From the NCBI GenBank assembly GCA_028686345.1, contig JAQUCE010000005.1, positions 17,659 through 81,658 of the forward strand: a DNA stretch of 64,000 nucleotides. Direction: 5' to 3'. Made by a program: the position numbers and the translations under genes. Every line of letters starts with the position of its first letter. The stretch's first letter is position 1. This document shows positions 43,101-51,840 of the stretch, piece by piece. The DNA comes from Kiritimatiellia bacterium (GTDB taxonomy: Bacteria; Verrucomicrobiota; Kiritimatiellia; RFP12; UBA1067). Under the pieces are notes generated by a model that had not been told where the DNA came from, made no database searches, and saw nothing but the letters and a program-made list of their open reading frames with translations.

Positions 43101-45995
43101 ACAGTGTCAGGCGCGGTTTCATGCCTTAATAATGGGGGTTTTGTCTTTCCCGGCAATGATTCAGGGGAAGCTGGCACCTTGACCGTCGGCGGCCTGACCT
43201 TTACCGCCGCGGCACCCTCCGGTCTATATATCGAGATCGCCGATGCCGCGAGCCATGACTCTTTGGTTGTCAATGGTCCTGTCACCCTGACCGGCGCTCT
43301 GCTCTCCGGCCAGGTTACCGGCGCGGTCAACCCCGGTGATCTGCTTTTCATTATAATCAATAATTCAGGTACTCCTGTTAGCGGAACCTTTGCCGGCTTG
43401 CCGCAGGGCGGTACGGTCGCCTTTGGCGAACATGCCTTTACAATCAGTTACACCGGCGATGCCGCCACGCAGGCGACAGTTGGCGGCCACGACGTTGTGC
43501 TTTACAATGCCTCAAGCAACGTGGAGGCACTGCCCACAGGGCGGGAGTTCAGCTTTCCTGGCTATACCCGCACTACAACCTTGACCAACTTCCCTGTGCT
43601 GGTCGCACTGCAGGAGGGACTGGCTGAGTTTTCATTCGCGAATTTTCTCTCACCGTATGGCGATGACCTGCGCTTCTATACCGATCAGAGCCAGAGTGTT
43701 GAACTCAACTACGAGATCGATCTTTGGGACACAAACGGCATCAGTTATGTCTGGGTGCAGATCCCCGAATTCACGCGTGCGAGCTCCATCTGGGCGAGCT
43801 GGGGCAACCCCGCGGCTGCCGCCAAACCGAGCTACACAACTAGCGGCGCAGTTTGGAGCGCGAACTACGGCGCTGTCTGGCATATGAACCAGGCCGATCT
43901 TATCGATTCGTCGCCCAACAAGAATCACGGTGTTGCCTACAATGCGCCTGCTGTGAGCACTGCGCGCGTGGGGCGGGGTGTGACTTTGGACTCCGGCAGC
44001 AAGCAGCACATCCGAGTCAACAACCATAGCACCATTGACCCGCCTGATAATTTCACCGCCTCAATCTGGTGCAACACAACCTATAGCGGAGGCTGGTATC
44101 GTAACATCATGGGAAATTTCGGAAGCAGCGGGGGGATCAATCCCAAGCAGACATTCTGGGGACTGGGGTGGATGCACTCCGGCGCGATCGGTTTTGTTGC
44201 CCGTGTTTCGAACAATTCAACTGACGTTAATGGCACGACCGATCGCTACGACGATGGTGGCTGGCACCTGCTGACAGGACAAAAAGAGGGGGCAACAATG
44301 CGCTTCTACGTTGATGGAAACCTGGTTGCCACTGGAACGCGCGCGGGGAATGTCAGTAACTGGGAGCAGATCTGGTTTGGTTGGCATGGAAATACCACCA
44401 GCCAGCATATCAGCGGAACGCTTGATGAGGCGCGCATTGCCAACGCTGTGCGCTCTCCTGACTGGATTTGGGCCTGCTACGCCAACCAGGTTGATCCCAT
44501 GGCGTTCACCGGTGAAAGTGCTTCTGGCAGATATTGGGACACGACGCCCTCTATCGGCATTCAGGGTGGAGATGGAGTATGGGACATTGATTCAACAGCG
44601 CTTTGGAGTGATAACAAAATCTTTGGCAGCGTACCCTTACAGCACTGGCGTTCAGCCCTCAACGATGCGTATTTCACCCGGGGCGCCTCTGCCGTGACTG
44701 TCAGTAACGCGGCAGCGAACCGGGCGGTCTTCGAAGCCGCCGGTTGCTCGCTCACAGGCGGTGATCTGCAGCTCGCACGCGGCTTGCACGCCGATGAATC
44801 GCTGAGTGTTGGCAGCAAGCTGCTTTTGAGCGACGACCAAAGCTGGCATGTGGCCGCAGGCAAAACCGTTACGCTCAATACTGGTTTCGATGGGCGTGTC
44901 CGCCTCACCAAGAGCGGTGAGGGCGATCTGTATCTCAACCGCAGGGGCAGTAAATATTTCAAAGCCAATGCAATTATCATTGATCAGGGGCGCGTTCGCT
45001 TTAATACCGGCGGATATTCCGAAGATCCGTTTCAGGATTGGCCCATAACCATCACCATCAATCAGGGTGCCACTGCCCGCACCGAGACCACGCACGCCTT
45101 CGGTAACCAGAAACATTGGGTAAAAATTGTTGGCGGAGCACTGGAGCTTAACAATGAGCAGTATCTGCGTGATGGCTCGGAGATGTTTGGCGGCGAAATC
45201 AAAGGCTCTGGTCAGCTTCGGCTCAGTGGTAATATAACACTCTATGTCCGAACTTCAGGCGAAACCGCTGTGATCAGCGCGCCGGTTGCATCGTATAACT
45301 CTGACAACAATCTCCTGGTTGAGGACGGTCCCTCAGCGGTCGACCTTCTTGTCAGTGGAAGGATGATGGACAGGGGTTTCCGCAAGCGCGGGGCCGGCAC
45401 TGCGGAGTTTACAAACTCCAACAACAGCTACACCAATACAACCGCGATTGAGGGTGGGACGCTTTTGGTGAACAACGCGGCTGGCACCGGCACAGGGGTC
45501 AGTGCGATCTACATCAACGGCGGCACGCTTGGCGGAACAGGTTCGGTGGCCAATGCTGTTAGCTTTGGTCCGGCTGGCGGCGCCATCGCGCCGGGATCGA
45601 AAACAGGTACGCTCACAGCCAACTGTGATGTGAACTTCACGACTGCAGGTGCAAAACGCTTTAATGTGGTGGTTGACAGCAGCGCCGAGGGCGGATACAG
45701 CCAGCTGGCAGTCAATGGCGCGGTAACACTGGATAACGCGACTCTGAGTGTTCAGCTCAATAGCGAGGTAAGGCTTAGCGACAGGCTTTTTATTATTGTC
45801 AACCATGGTGCGAACCCGATTGTCGGAACCTTTGCCGGCCTGCCGAATGCCGGGAGCATCTCAGTTCCGATGGGTGCCAGGAATCAGAGTTTCCAAGTTT
45901 ATTATACCGCTGACGCTGTTACCGGCACCATCATGGGCGGCAATGATGTCGCATTGGTTCCCATAGCGGTAGGCACCCAGATAATCCTCAGGTAG
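40200..45995 (+). CDS. Giant exported protein: two DUF2341/LamG modules with autotransporter-type strand repeats
   Basis: 1931 residues with a signal peptide (about 1-27, VLVLSAVVAAVFVAVGVRA) and AGGAG before the ATG. Module 1 (about 35-1110) has the first half of DUF2341 (DGYTGASTLTNFPALIQLQE). A LamG-like domain is inserted next (about 110-325, VWFKADAGVLTNASGRVTSW). The second half of DUF2341 (ALVWVQVPEL) follows, then a LamG domain and beta-strand repeats (GPGTLTLSGVNTYAGATMV). Module 2 (about 1115-1920) repeats the order with an uninterrupted DUF2341. The tail is SVPMGARNQSFQVYYTADAV then GTQIILR. It is probably cell-surface or secreted and carbohydrate- or protein-binding; no catalytic motif is seen. 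First gene of the segment inserted between secY and adk. Confidence 0.85.
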   Translation: MKVHVTKSVLVLSAVVAAVFVAVGVRAGEINPGDYANTALIRFDGYTGASTLTNFPALIQLQEGVNGFSFSQMNSEDYSDLRFTKDDGVTELAFEVEEWNSTAPIAANPTNVAGCQVWFKADAGVLTNASGRVTSWLDQSGRGRHATNNTADQQPALRQNALNSLPAIRFDGMDDRLNFNATFLANTGYTIFLVEGRLSSKASNWIIRGTDADGEASRNKNLHVGYRDNITFAHAQYSNDYNMDVPGYSSQQFEVYTLDCGDSKHTWLNGTLLGSAADSSKLLSYNGASVGGNGAYQGEIAELIIYNRILSKREMAGVHLYLKHKYALEIVVDDAQTISALVWVQVPELTHNSAIHAYWGNPVATVIPDYTTNGAVWAAEFGGVWHMNERDVIDTTVNQNHGLSSNSPAVVPANIGAGVAVEASARQDIRVDQGDSIKATDNFTASIWFRSSWEGKWFRNLMGNFGAGGNGGSGTFWGLGWMEKNDIGFAVRVDNQSTYLKGGAFNDGQWHHLVGQKEGDLVRLYIDGQLMDSGTRPGTPVNGEQLRFGSHQEEYITATVNEARFENLVRSADWIKAVYDNQINPAAFSFVDSTYYYDTGADAGLQSGDAIWSTAAAAWNTAADGTDTLRVWQNDAHALFGANGTSVVSVDTVRANKITIHGSGYSIQDGAITLGRGGIKAYESVGISSALSLSEPQGWSAADGKTLTISGAVANNSFPLTITGTGDTTLDGVISGSGAVLKEGPGTLTLSGVNTYAGATMVTHGLMRLSQGGGAGAIRGTLTVESAGQVDLLVANALGYTAGQRLNTLNINGALVNNVASGDNGRGLTINLTGGELRSNGGVASDITGQLYSLGGGSAVNVLASAATATISGRLVLHDGNPSGQLPFNVAAGSAGVDLRVSASITEANGSHGIAKRGNGVMELVAANIYSGPTLIEDGTLLVNNTAGSATGSGAVEINGGVLGGTGTVSGAVSCLNNGGFVFPGNDSGEAGTLTVGGLTFTAAAPSGLYIEIADAASHDSLVVNGPVTLTGALLSGQVTGAVNPGDLLFIIINNSGTPVSGTFAGLPQGGTVAFGEHAFTISYTGDAATQATVGGHDVVLYNASSNVEALPTGREFSFPGYTRTTTLTNFPVLVALQEGLAEFSFANFLSPYGDDLRFYTDQSQSVELNYEIDLWDTNGISYVWVQIPEFTRASSIWASWGNPAAAAKPSYTTSGAVWSANYGAVWHMNQADLIDSSPNKNHGVAYNAPAVSTARVGRGVTLDSGSKQHIRVNNHSTIDPPDNFTASIWCNTTYSGGWYRNIMGNFGSSGGINPKQTFWGLGWMHSGAIGFVARVSNNSTDVNGTTDRYDDGGWHLLTGQKEGATMRFYVDGNLVATGTRAGNVSNWEQIWFGWHGNTTSQHISGTLDEARIANAVRSPDWIWACYANQVDPMAFTGESASGRYWDTTPSIGIQGGDGVWDIDSTALWSDNKIFGSVPLQHWRSALNDAYFTRGASAVTVSNAAANRAVFEAAGCSLTGGDLQLARGLHADESLSVGSKLLLSDDQSWHVAAGKTVTLNTGFDGRVRLTKSGEGDLYLNRRGSKYFKANAIIIDQGRVRFNTGGYSEDPFQDWPITITINQGATARTETTHAFGNQKHWVKIVGGALELNNEQYLRDGSEMFGGEIKGSGQLRLSGNITLYVRTSGETAVISAPVASYNSDNNLLVEDGPSAVDLLVSGRMMDRGFRKRGAGTAEFTNSNNSYTNTTAIEGGTLLVNNAAGTGTGVSAIYINGGTLGGTGSVANAVSFGPAGGAIAPGSKTGTLTANCDVNFTTAGAKRFNVVVDSSAEGGYSQLAVNGAVTLDNATLSVQLNSEVRLSDRLFIIVNHGANPIVGTFAGLPNAGSISVPMGARNQSFQVYYTADAVTGTIMGGNDVALVPIAVGTQIILR

Positions 45996-46037
45996 TCTGG
46001 ATAAATAAGCGGCGACAATAAACCAGGAGCGAGAATT

Positions 46038-48830
46038 ATGTGTATATTAAAACGGCTTTCCTTGACCATAGTTGCAATGCTTTGCAGCGCGGTTGCCAAC
46101 GCCATGGAGCTGTATGTTGCTGTCAACGGCAACGATGCCTGGTCAGGTCGGCTGCCGAAAGCGAACTCCGCTTTGACCGATGGGCCGTTCGCTACGATTG
46201 AGCGCGCTCAGAAAGAGGCCCGCCAATTGAAGGCAGATAGCGCGGTGACGGTGCTTATCCGCGGTGGCACGCACATCCTTCATAAGACGCTGGTGCTGGA
46301 ACCACAGGATTCGGGCACGGCTGACCGTCCTGTTGTTTACGCGGCCTATCCGGGCGAGCAGCCGATCTTAAGCGGCGGGCGGCAGATCGTTGGCTGGCAG
46401 AGAGGCACCGGCAAACTGTGGCAGGTCGAGTTGCCGGAGGTGCGTTCCGGTAAGTGGAGCTTTCGTCAGCTTTTTGTTGACGGTGAACGTCGCCAACGCG
46501 CGCGCTCGCCCAACACCGGCTACCACCGCATTGCTGCGCTGTTGCCCGGCCCTCCCAACCCCAGGGCTAAGCCGGTCGCACGCGACAAATTTATTTTTGC
46601 TGCGGCCGATCTGCAGCCCTGGGATCAACTGCATGACGTGAACGTGGTTCTGATGCACTCGTGGGAAACCTCAATCCATCCGCTCAAGTCTGTTGACACG
46701 GTGTCGAACACAGTCCAGTTCACCGCGCCGATGAAAGAGTGGTGGAGTATCGGCTACTGGGAAGAGGCCCAGCGTTATTACGTTGAGAACGCCTTTGAAC
46801 TGTTGGACCAGCCAGGCGAATGGTATTTGAACCGCGCTACGGGCGTGCTCAGCTACTGGCCGCTGCCTGGCGAGCAAATGGAGCAGATTGAGGTGGTTGC
46901 CCCTGTGCTGCATGAGCTGGTGCGGCTGGCCGGCGATGCGGAGCAAGGGCGGTTCGTGGAGTATGTGACACTGCGCGGCCTGGCGTTTCACCACGCCGAC
47001 TGGATACTCGCGCCGCAAGGCAACAGCAGCACACAGGCGGCTGTGGAAGTGCCTGCCGCCGTGATGGCCGACGGTGCGCTGAACTGCGCTATCGAAGGTT
47101 GCGAAGTTGCGCACGTGGGCACGTATGGCATCTGGTTCCGCCGCGGGTGCAAGGATTGTCGAATTCAGCGGAACCGGGCCTACGACCTGGGTGCCGGCGG
47201 CATACGTGTGGGCGAAGCGAAGATGGCGGCGACCGATGTAGCGGAGTCGTGCCGCATTTTGGTCGATAACAATCATATCTACGATGGCGGGCATGTCTAT
47301 GCAGCGGGCGTTGGCATCTGGGTTGCGCAGAGTAGCGAGAACCGGATCTCGCATAATGATATCCACGACCTTTGCTACTCCGGCATCAGCATTGGCTGGA
47401 ACTGGGGTTTGGAAGCCAACCGGACGCACCATAACGTGGTTGAGTTCAACCATGTGCACGACCTCGTGCACGGTGTGCTCAGCGATGCAGGATTGATCTA
47501 CTGCCTGGGGGTGTCGCCCGGCAGCGTTATTCGCAACAACGTGTTTCACGACATCTGGCCTTACTCAACCCCGCCACTGGGCTGGGGCATCTATCTGGAT
47601 GCCCAGTGCGGCGGCTATACTGTCGAGAACAATCTTGTTTACAACACGCTCAGCGGCGGCTTGATGTTCAACAACGGCGGACACGAGCACTTGATTCAGA
47701 ACAACATCTTCGCCCTCTCCGCGAATCACGCCCTCTGGCCGTACAACGAAAAACGGCCCAGCACTTTTCAACGCAATATCGTGTATCTGACCCAAGGCGA
47801 GTTGTTGATCCCACACGGGCAACGCTCGCTGAACGAGCGTTTGGCAGCGCAGGAGTCGCTGGGCATCTGGGACGAAAACCTGTACTGGCACACGGGTGGC
47901 GCCGACCGGATCCGCTTCTATCGGCACTCGCTGGAGGCGTGGCAGGCTCTGGGGCTGGATCGTAAGTCCAGCATTGCGGATCCGCAGTTCGCTGATGTTG
48001 CTGCGCATGACTTTACTCTGCAACCCGGCTCGCCTGCCTTGCGGATGGGATTCCTGCCGCTGGAGATCAGTGGCGTCGGGCTGTACGGGGATGCGGCCTG
48101 GGTGAGCGAAGTTAGTCACGCAAACTGCCCGCACCGCCCGCTCCCGCCGCCACCGCCGCCTTTGACCATGGATGACGACTTCGAGAAAACGCCGCTCGGT
48201 GCCACACCGTCGCGGGCGCGTGTCAGCGGCGAGGAGCAAGGGGCGTCGATCCGGATCAGCGACCAGCGCAGCGTCTCCGGGCGCCAGAGCCTCAGGGTAA
48301 CGGACTCAAAGGATCTTCAGCCCGCCTGGGAACCTCATTTTTATTACGAACCCCATTTACGGGAAGGGATCATCCGCCAAAGTTTCGATCTCCGGTTTGA
48401 CAGCGCGGCGCAGCTCACCACCGAGTGGCGCGACATTGCCGACTATCCTCGCAATGTTGGGCCCAGTGTAAGCTTTGATGGTCGCGGTCAAATGCTTGTC
48501 GCCGGAAAGGTGTTGGCTCAGGTGCCGAGTGAGACATGGTTGCACATTGAGATCGAAGCCGTTCTCGGCAAGGATGCTCCCCGAACGTTCCGGGTAACAC
48601 TGCAAGTCGAGGGGGGCGAGAGACGGATATTCGCTGACTTGCCGATCTCGGGTGTTGACTTCCGCGAACTGCACTGGCTCGGCTTTAGCAGCACCGCGAC
48701 TGCTGACACGGTTTTCTTTATCGACAACCTGAAGTTCGGGCCGGTTACAGAAAAAGGTTTGTTGTCCAGCTTTTCTTTGTCCGCCGTAGCCTTGGCGAAG
48801 GAGGAAGGCTGCTTCAGGGCAAATTATTGA
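46038..48830 (+). CDS. Exported right-handed beta-helix protein, possibly GH141-like
   Basis: 930 residues with a signal peptide (LSLTIVAMLCSAVANA). The mature start LYVAVNGNDAWSGRLPKANS, with GPFATIERAQKEARQL, is typical of parallel beta-helix carbohydrate-active proteins, some in GH141. RQLFVDGERRQRARSPN and beta-helix rungs (NRISHNDIHDLCYSGISIG, NVVEFNHVHDLVHGV) fill about 100-680. A C-terminal jelly-roll-like domain (about 710-905) opens MDDDFEKTPLGATPSRARVS. Catalytic residues were not assigned. It starts 42 bp after the giant protein, with GGAGCG before the ATG. The last two dozen residues (GLLSSFSLSAVALAKEEGC and on) are encoded by a family E repeat, so the natural C-terminus was probably shorter. 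Confidence 0.75.
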   Translation: MCILKRLSLTIVAMLCSAVANAMELYVAVNGNDAWSGRLPKANSALTDGPFATIERAQKEARQLKADSAVTVLIRGGTHILHKTLVLEPQDSGTADRPVVYAAYPGEQPILSGGRQIVGWQRGTGKLWQVELPEVRSGKWSFRQLFVDGERRQRARSPNTGYHRIAALLPGPPNPRAKPVARDKFIFAAADLQPWDQLHDVNVVLMHSWETSIHPLKSVDTVSNTVQFTAPMKEWWSIGYWEEAQRYYVENAFELLDQPGEWYLNRATGVLSYWPLPGEQMEQIEVVAPVLHELVRLAGDAEQGRFVEYVTLRGLAFHHADWILAPQGNSSTQAAVEVPAAVMADGALNCAIEGCEVAHVGTYGIWFRRGCKDCRIQRNRAYDLGAGGIRVGEAKMAATDVAESCRILVDNNHIYDGGHVYAAGVGIWVAQSSENRISHNDIHDLCYSGISIGWNWGLEANRTHHNVVEFNHVHDLVHGVLSDAGLIYCLGVSPGSVIRNNVFHDIWPYSTPPLGWGIYLDAQCGGYTVENNLVYNTLSGGLMFNNGGHEHLIQNNIFALSANHALWPYNEKRPSTFQRNIVYLTQGELLIPHGQRSLNERLAAQESLGIWDENLYWHTGGADRIRFYRHSLEAWQALGLDRKSSIADPQFADVAAHDFTLQPGSPALRMGFLPLEISGVGLYGDAAWVSEVSHANCPHRPLPPPPPPLTMDDDFEKTPLGATPSRARVSGEEQGASIRISDQRSVSGRQSLRVTDSKDLQPAWEPHFYYEPHLREGIIRQSFDLRFDSAAQLTTEWRDIADYPRNVGPSVSFDGRGQMLVAGKVLAQVPSETWLHIEIEAVLGKDAPRTFRVTLQVEGGERRIFADLPISGVDFRELHWLGFSSTATADTVFFIDNLKFGPVTEKGLLSSFSLSAVALAKEEGCFRANY
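48757..48828. repeat. Family E element, inverted copy 3
   Basis: GGTTTGTTGTCCAGC to GGCTGCTTCAGGGCAAATTA, inverted relative to 2692-2760. It overlaps the 3' end of the beta-helix gene, whose TGA stop follows at 48828-48830. Confidence 0.75.
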
Positions 48831-48871
48831 GATGTTAAAGTTAAATTATTTAGAAAGCAGGCGACTTACGA

Positions 48872-49315
48872 ATGATAGTGAACAGTTTGAATATAGTTAT
48901 TGAGCGAGCGGAGCTGCAGAGTTTAGTGGATCAGCTGACCAAGGAAATTGACAAGCTAAAGGAGCTGACAGTCACGCTGGAAAAGGATCGAGTTGTACTC
49001 GCGGGCAGGATCGCTGTTGGTTTGACCATCCCGTTCACCACCGGATGGCAGGCGCAGGTGTTGGATCAGGGGCGCACTGTGTCGCTGACTTTGGCGGGGA
49101 TCTCGGTTGGCATGGTCGGCATGGGCACTGAGATGATCTCCGCCCAGCTGCTCAAGCACATAGCATCCCGGTTGCATGGGCAGAGCGCGGTGCGGCTGGA
49201 GGGGAGTGCAGTGGTAGTTGATCTGAAACCAGCACTGGCAGCGCGGGGCATCCAATTGAACGCGCCATTGCAGAAGCTGGAGATTGCGCCCGCCGGTATT
49301 ACTCTTGAGGCATGA
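48872..49315 (+). CDS. Small protein of unknown function
   Basis: 147 residues, not recognised. An N-terminal coiled coil (about 12-40, AELQSLVDQLTKEIDKLKEL) precedes a mixed region with VGLTIPFTTGWQAQVLDQG and a Gly/Met-rich GISVGMVGMGTEM. It ends VRLEGSAVVVDLKPALAARG then LEIAPAGITLEA. No signal peptide or membrane segment is obvious. It is convergent with infA, 29 bp from its stop. Codon use looks like the neighbouring genes and the start has a weak AGGCGA leader. Real by length and coding look; function open. Confidence 0.6.
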   Translation: MIVNSLNIVIERAELQSLVDQLTKEIDKLKELTVTLEKDRVVLAGRIAVGLTIPFTTGWQAQVLDQGRTVSLTLAGISVGMVGMGTEMISAQLLKHIASRLHGQSAVRLEGSAVVVDLKPALAARGIQLNAPLQKLEIAPAGITLEA

Positions 49316-49344
49316 TCCAAGTTTAAATGCCCGGCATCGATCCT

Positions 49345-49566
49345 TTAATTCTTGTGGCGGAAAACAATGCGCCCCTTGGATAGATCATAGGGGGATATTT
49401 CAAGGGTTACCTTGTCCCCGGCCGCGATCTTGATGAAAAACTTGCGCATCTTGCCTGAAATGTGCGCCAGCACCTCGTGTCCGTTCTCCAGTTTAACTTT
49501 GTACATTGTGGCAGGTAAAACCTTAATGACCACTCCGGTTACTTCTATTGCGTCCTCTTTTGACAT
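49345..49566 (-). CDS. infA: Translation initiation factor IF-1
   Basis: 73 residues, one S1/OB fold: [37 protein letters not shown], and [13 protein letters not shown] are canonical. It normally lies between map and rpmJ on the operon strand. Here it is on the opposite strand upstream of adk, divergent from it. The leader has GGAGT before the ATG. Confidence 0.97.
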   Translation of the reverse strand: MSKEDAIEVTGVVIKVLPATMYKVKLENGHEVLAHISGKMRKFFIKIAAGDKVTLEISPYDLSKGRIVFRHKN

Positions 49567-49757
49567 AAAACTCCATTTAACTGTTAAAATGCTATATTAT
49601 ATACCATTTATCTTAAAAAATAACAAGGTTATCCGTAAAGATTGTGTGGCAATACGTTAAATAAAGAGCGCAGCCCTGATGCTATGAGAAAAAAAACAAA
49701 ATAAATCAAATTCGTGGTTGAAGAGCATGGGCTCTTTTGTTATTATTGTTGATCCAT

Positions 49758-50405
49758 ATGAAAATTGTCATTTTATTAGGCGCGCCTGGCTCCGGCAAAG
49801 GCACGATGGCTGAAAGGCTGTCGTCGCAGGATCCTGTGTTTAGGCATTTGTCAAGCGGAAGCATGTTGCGCGAGGCGGTCAGCAATCAGACTCGTGCTGG
49901 TCGGCTGGCCGAAGGAGCGATGAAGCGTGGCGAGTTGGTCTCGGACGAGTTGATCGCTGAGATGATCAAGGATACCATCTTGGGTATTGAGGGGGAGTGT
50001 ACGCTCCTGCTGGACGGTTTTCCCCGTACAGTTGCTCAGGCAGCCATTTTGGATCAGATGATTGAGAGCTGCGGCGCCCAGCTGTGGGCGGTTGTGTGGT
50101 TGGATGTTGATGAAGAGGATTTGGTCGACCGCATTGTTGGACGACGCGTTTGCCTGGGTTGCGGCGCGGGTTATCATATTGAGACGATTCTTCCGGAAAA
50201 GGACGGGGTATGTGATCTTTGCGGTGAAGCACTTGTGGCCCGCAAAGACGACAATCTCGAGACAATCAGGCATCGTTTGAGTGTCTATAAGGCATCCACC
50301 ATGCCTTTGATTGATTTATACAGATCGCGCGGCTTGCTGCGCAGAGTTATGAGCGCGGGTGCGATCAATGAGACGGTTGAGCTTGTGAAGAACGCGTTAG
50401 GATGA
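49758..50405 (+). CDS. adk: Adenylate kinase
   Basis: 215 residues from the ATG at 49758 (MKIVILLGAPGSGKGT); the in-frame TTG at 49737 would add MLLLLIH. P-loop GAPGSGKGT, core DGFPRTVAQA. The LID has a zinc-type Cys4: CLGC and CDLC around residues 133-158, with RKDDNLETI after. Interconverts AMP, ADP and ATP. Only a weak leader is seen; a small hairpin AAGAGC-ATGG-GCTCTT with T-run sits 22-37 bp upstream. Overlaps map by 4 bp. Confidence 0.97.
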   Translation: MKIVILLGAPGSGKGTMAERLSSQDPVFRHLSSGSMLREAVSNQTRAGRLAEGAMKRGELVSDELIAEMIKDTILGIEGECTLLLDGFPRTVAQAAILDQMIESCGAQLWAVVWLDVDEEDLVDRIVGRRVCLGCGAGYHIETILPEKDGVCDLCGEALVARKDDNLETIRHRLSVYKASTMPLIDLYRSRGLLRRVMSAGAINETVELVKNALG

Positions 50406-51154
50406 GCAAAATTCCTTTAAAAAGCGCGGCGGATTTAAAAGCCATGCGCATTAGTTGTCAGATGTCAGCCGAGGTTCTGCAGGCGGTTGCGGCGGCTGTG
50501 CGGGCAGGCGTGACAACCGGCGAGCTGGATCAACTGGCTCAGACTATGATTAAAAAGATGAAGGCCAAGCCCTCGTTTCTGGGTTATCACGGCTATCCGG
50601 CGGCACTTTGTGTTTCGATTAACGAAGAGGTGATCCACGGGATTCCGGGCGCACGCGAGATACTTCCGGGCGATCTGGTGAGCATTGATGTTGGAGTTTA
50701 TTATAACGGATTTCACGGGGACAACGCGACAACGGTGATGGTTGGCGCGGTAGATCTGGATGTAATCCGGTTGGTTGAGACAACCAGACGGGCTTTGCAA
50801 TTAGCGATTGCGGCAACAAGGCCCGGAGGTCGGCTTTCGGATATCTCCCACGCGATACAGTGTGCGGCGGAAGCGGCAGGTTGCTCGGTTGTTAGACAGT
50901 TTGTGGGTCACGGCGTGGGGCATCACCTTCACGAAGAACCACAGGTTCCGAACTACGGCGCCCCTGGGCGCGGGCCGGTGTTGAAGCCCGGGATGACGTT
51001 GGCGATTGAGCCGATGGTCAATCTCGGCACAGCCGCGGTGGTGGTTCTGGAAGACAAATGGACAGTTGTAACGCGTGATGGGAAACCGTCGGCGCACTTT
51101 GAGCACACCGTGGCTGTGCTTGAAGAAAGTGTGGAAATTCTGACGCTGGCATGA
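50402..51154 (+). CDS. map: Methionine aminopeptidase type I
   Basis: 250 residues; removes the N-terminal Met from nascent proteins. Metal ligands: Asp of SIDVGVYYNGFHGD (two Asp), His of GHGVGHHLHEEPQVPN, Glu of LAIEPMVNLG and Glu of HFEHTVAV. Lacks the N-terminal SEC-C/zinc extension of longer forms. ATGA overlap with adk. The 77-bp gap to rpmJ is where infA normally sits. Confidence 0.96.
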   Translation: MSKIPLKSAADLKAMRISCQMSAEVLQAVAAAVRAGVTTGELDQLAQTMIKKMKAKPSFLGYHGYPAALCVSINEEVIHGIPGAREILPGDLVSIDVGVYYNGFHGDNATTVMVGAVDLDVIRLVETTRRALQLAIAATRPGGRLSDISHAIQCAAEAAGCSVVRQFVGHGVGHHLHEEPQVPNYGAPGRGPVLKPGMTLAIEPMVNLGTAAVVVLEDKWTVVTRDGKPSAHFEHTVAVLEESVEILTLA

Positions 51155-51172
51155 GAATTTCTAATTTTTTGA

Positions 51173-51201
51173 TAGACAAGGTGATGGACTTGTGGTTTAA
51201 T
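51173..51201 (+). promoter_or_regulatory. Possible promoter of the rpmJ-rpsM segment
   Basis: TAGACA, a 17-bp spacer and TTTAAT, 30 bp before rpmJ. Read by eye only; it lies at the former infA position. Confidence 0.35.
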
Positions 51202-51231
51202 CCATAGCCTTTTTCGAGCAAGGAGTAAATC

Positions 51232-51345
51232 ATGAAAGTTCGCAGTTCAGTACGGCGCCTGTGTGAGCGATGCCGGGTGGTACGCCGCCAAGGTATTGTA
51301 CGAATCATTTGTACAAATCCGAGACATAAACAGCGCCAAGGATAA
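51232..51345 (+). CDS. rpmJ: 50S ribosomal protein L36
   Basis: 37 residues: [20 protein letters not shown] then [17 protein letters not shown]. The zinc site C-x2-C...C-x4-H is complete (C11, C14, C27, H32), so this is the zinc-binding form. AAGGAG precedes the ATG at good spacing. It lies 15 bp before rpsM. Confidence 0.97.
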   Translation: MKVRSSVRRLCERCRVVRRQGIVRIICTNPRHKQRQG

Positions 51346-51360
51346 TTGGAGAAAAGCACC

Positions 51361-51756
51361 ATGCCAAGATTGATGGGTGTGGATATACCAGGACGCAAAC
51401 CAATTGCGTTTTCGTTGCGGTATATTCATGGAATTGGCCCCAAGAGGGCAAATAATGTGGTCGAAAACTGTAAAATCGACCCCGCTAAGAAAGCTGATGA
51501 TCTGAGCCCTGAGGAGATCAGATTGATCGTTGGTTTTATTCAGGAAAACTATCGGGTGGAGGGTGATCTGAGACGTGAAGTTTCTCAGAACATTCGTCGC
51601 TTGATCAGCATTGGTACGTATAGAGGACAGCGCCATAAGAGGCAGTTGCCTGTCAGAGGACAAAGAACCAAGACTAATGCCAAAACTCGTAAAAGCGGTA
51701 AACGTTCTTCTCTGGTACGTGAGACAAGTACCCGCGGGGGCAAAGGTAAAAAATAA
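51361..51756 (+). CDS. rpsM: 30S ribosomal protein S13
   Basis: 131 residues from the ATG at 51361 (MPRLMGVDIPGRKPIAFSLR), with GGAG 9 bp upstream; the frame opens at a TTG at 51346 that is not needed. YIHGIGPKRANNV and RGQRHKRQLPVRGQRTKTNA are canonical. The basic tail is a few residues longer than in E. coli. Confidence 0.96.
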   Translation: MPRLMGVDIPGRKPIAFSLRYIHGIGPKRANNVVENCKIDPAKKADDLSPEEIRLIVGFIQENYRVEGDLRREVSQNIRRLISIGTYRGQRHKRQLPVRGQRTKTNAKTRKSGKRSSLVRETSTRGGKGKK

Positions 51757-51840
51757 ACCCGGCAGGATATGCCAGCCCGACAGTGTGATATGATATGACT
51801 GCCGGATGTTTTATCCGCCAAATAATTTGAGGCCTAACGC

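Noticed and set aside
49721..49741. Terminator before adk (AAGAGC-ATGG-GCTCTT plus T-run)
   Set aside because: Six-bp stem only and placed 17-37 bp upstream of adk with no gene ending there; it may be leader structure or chance.
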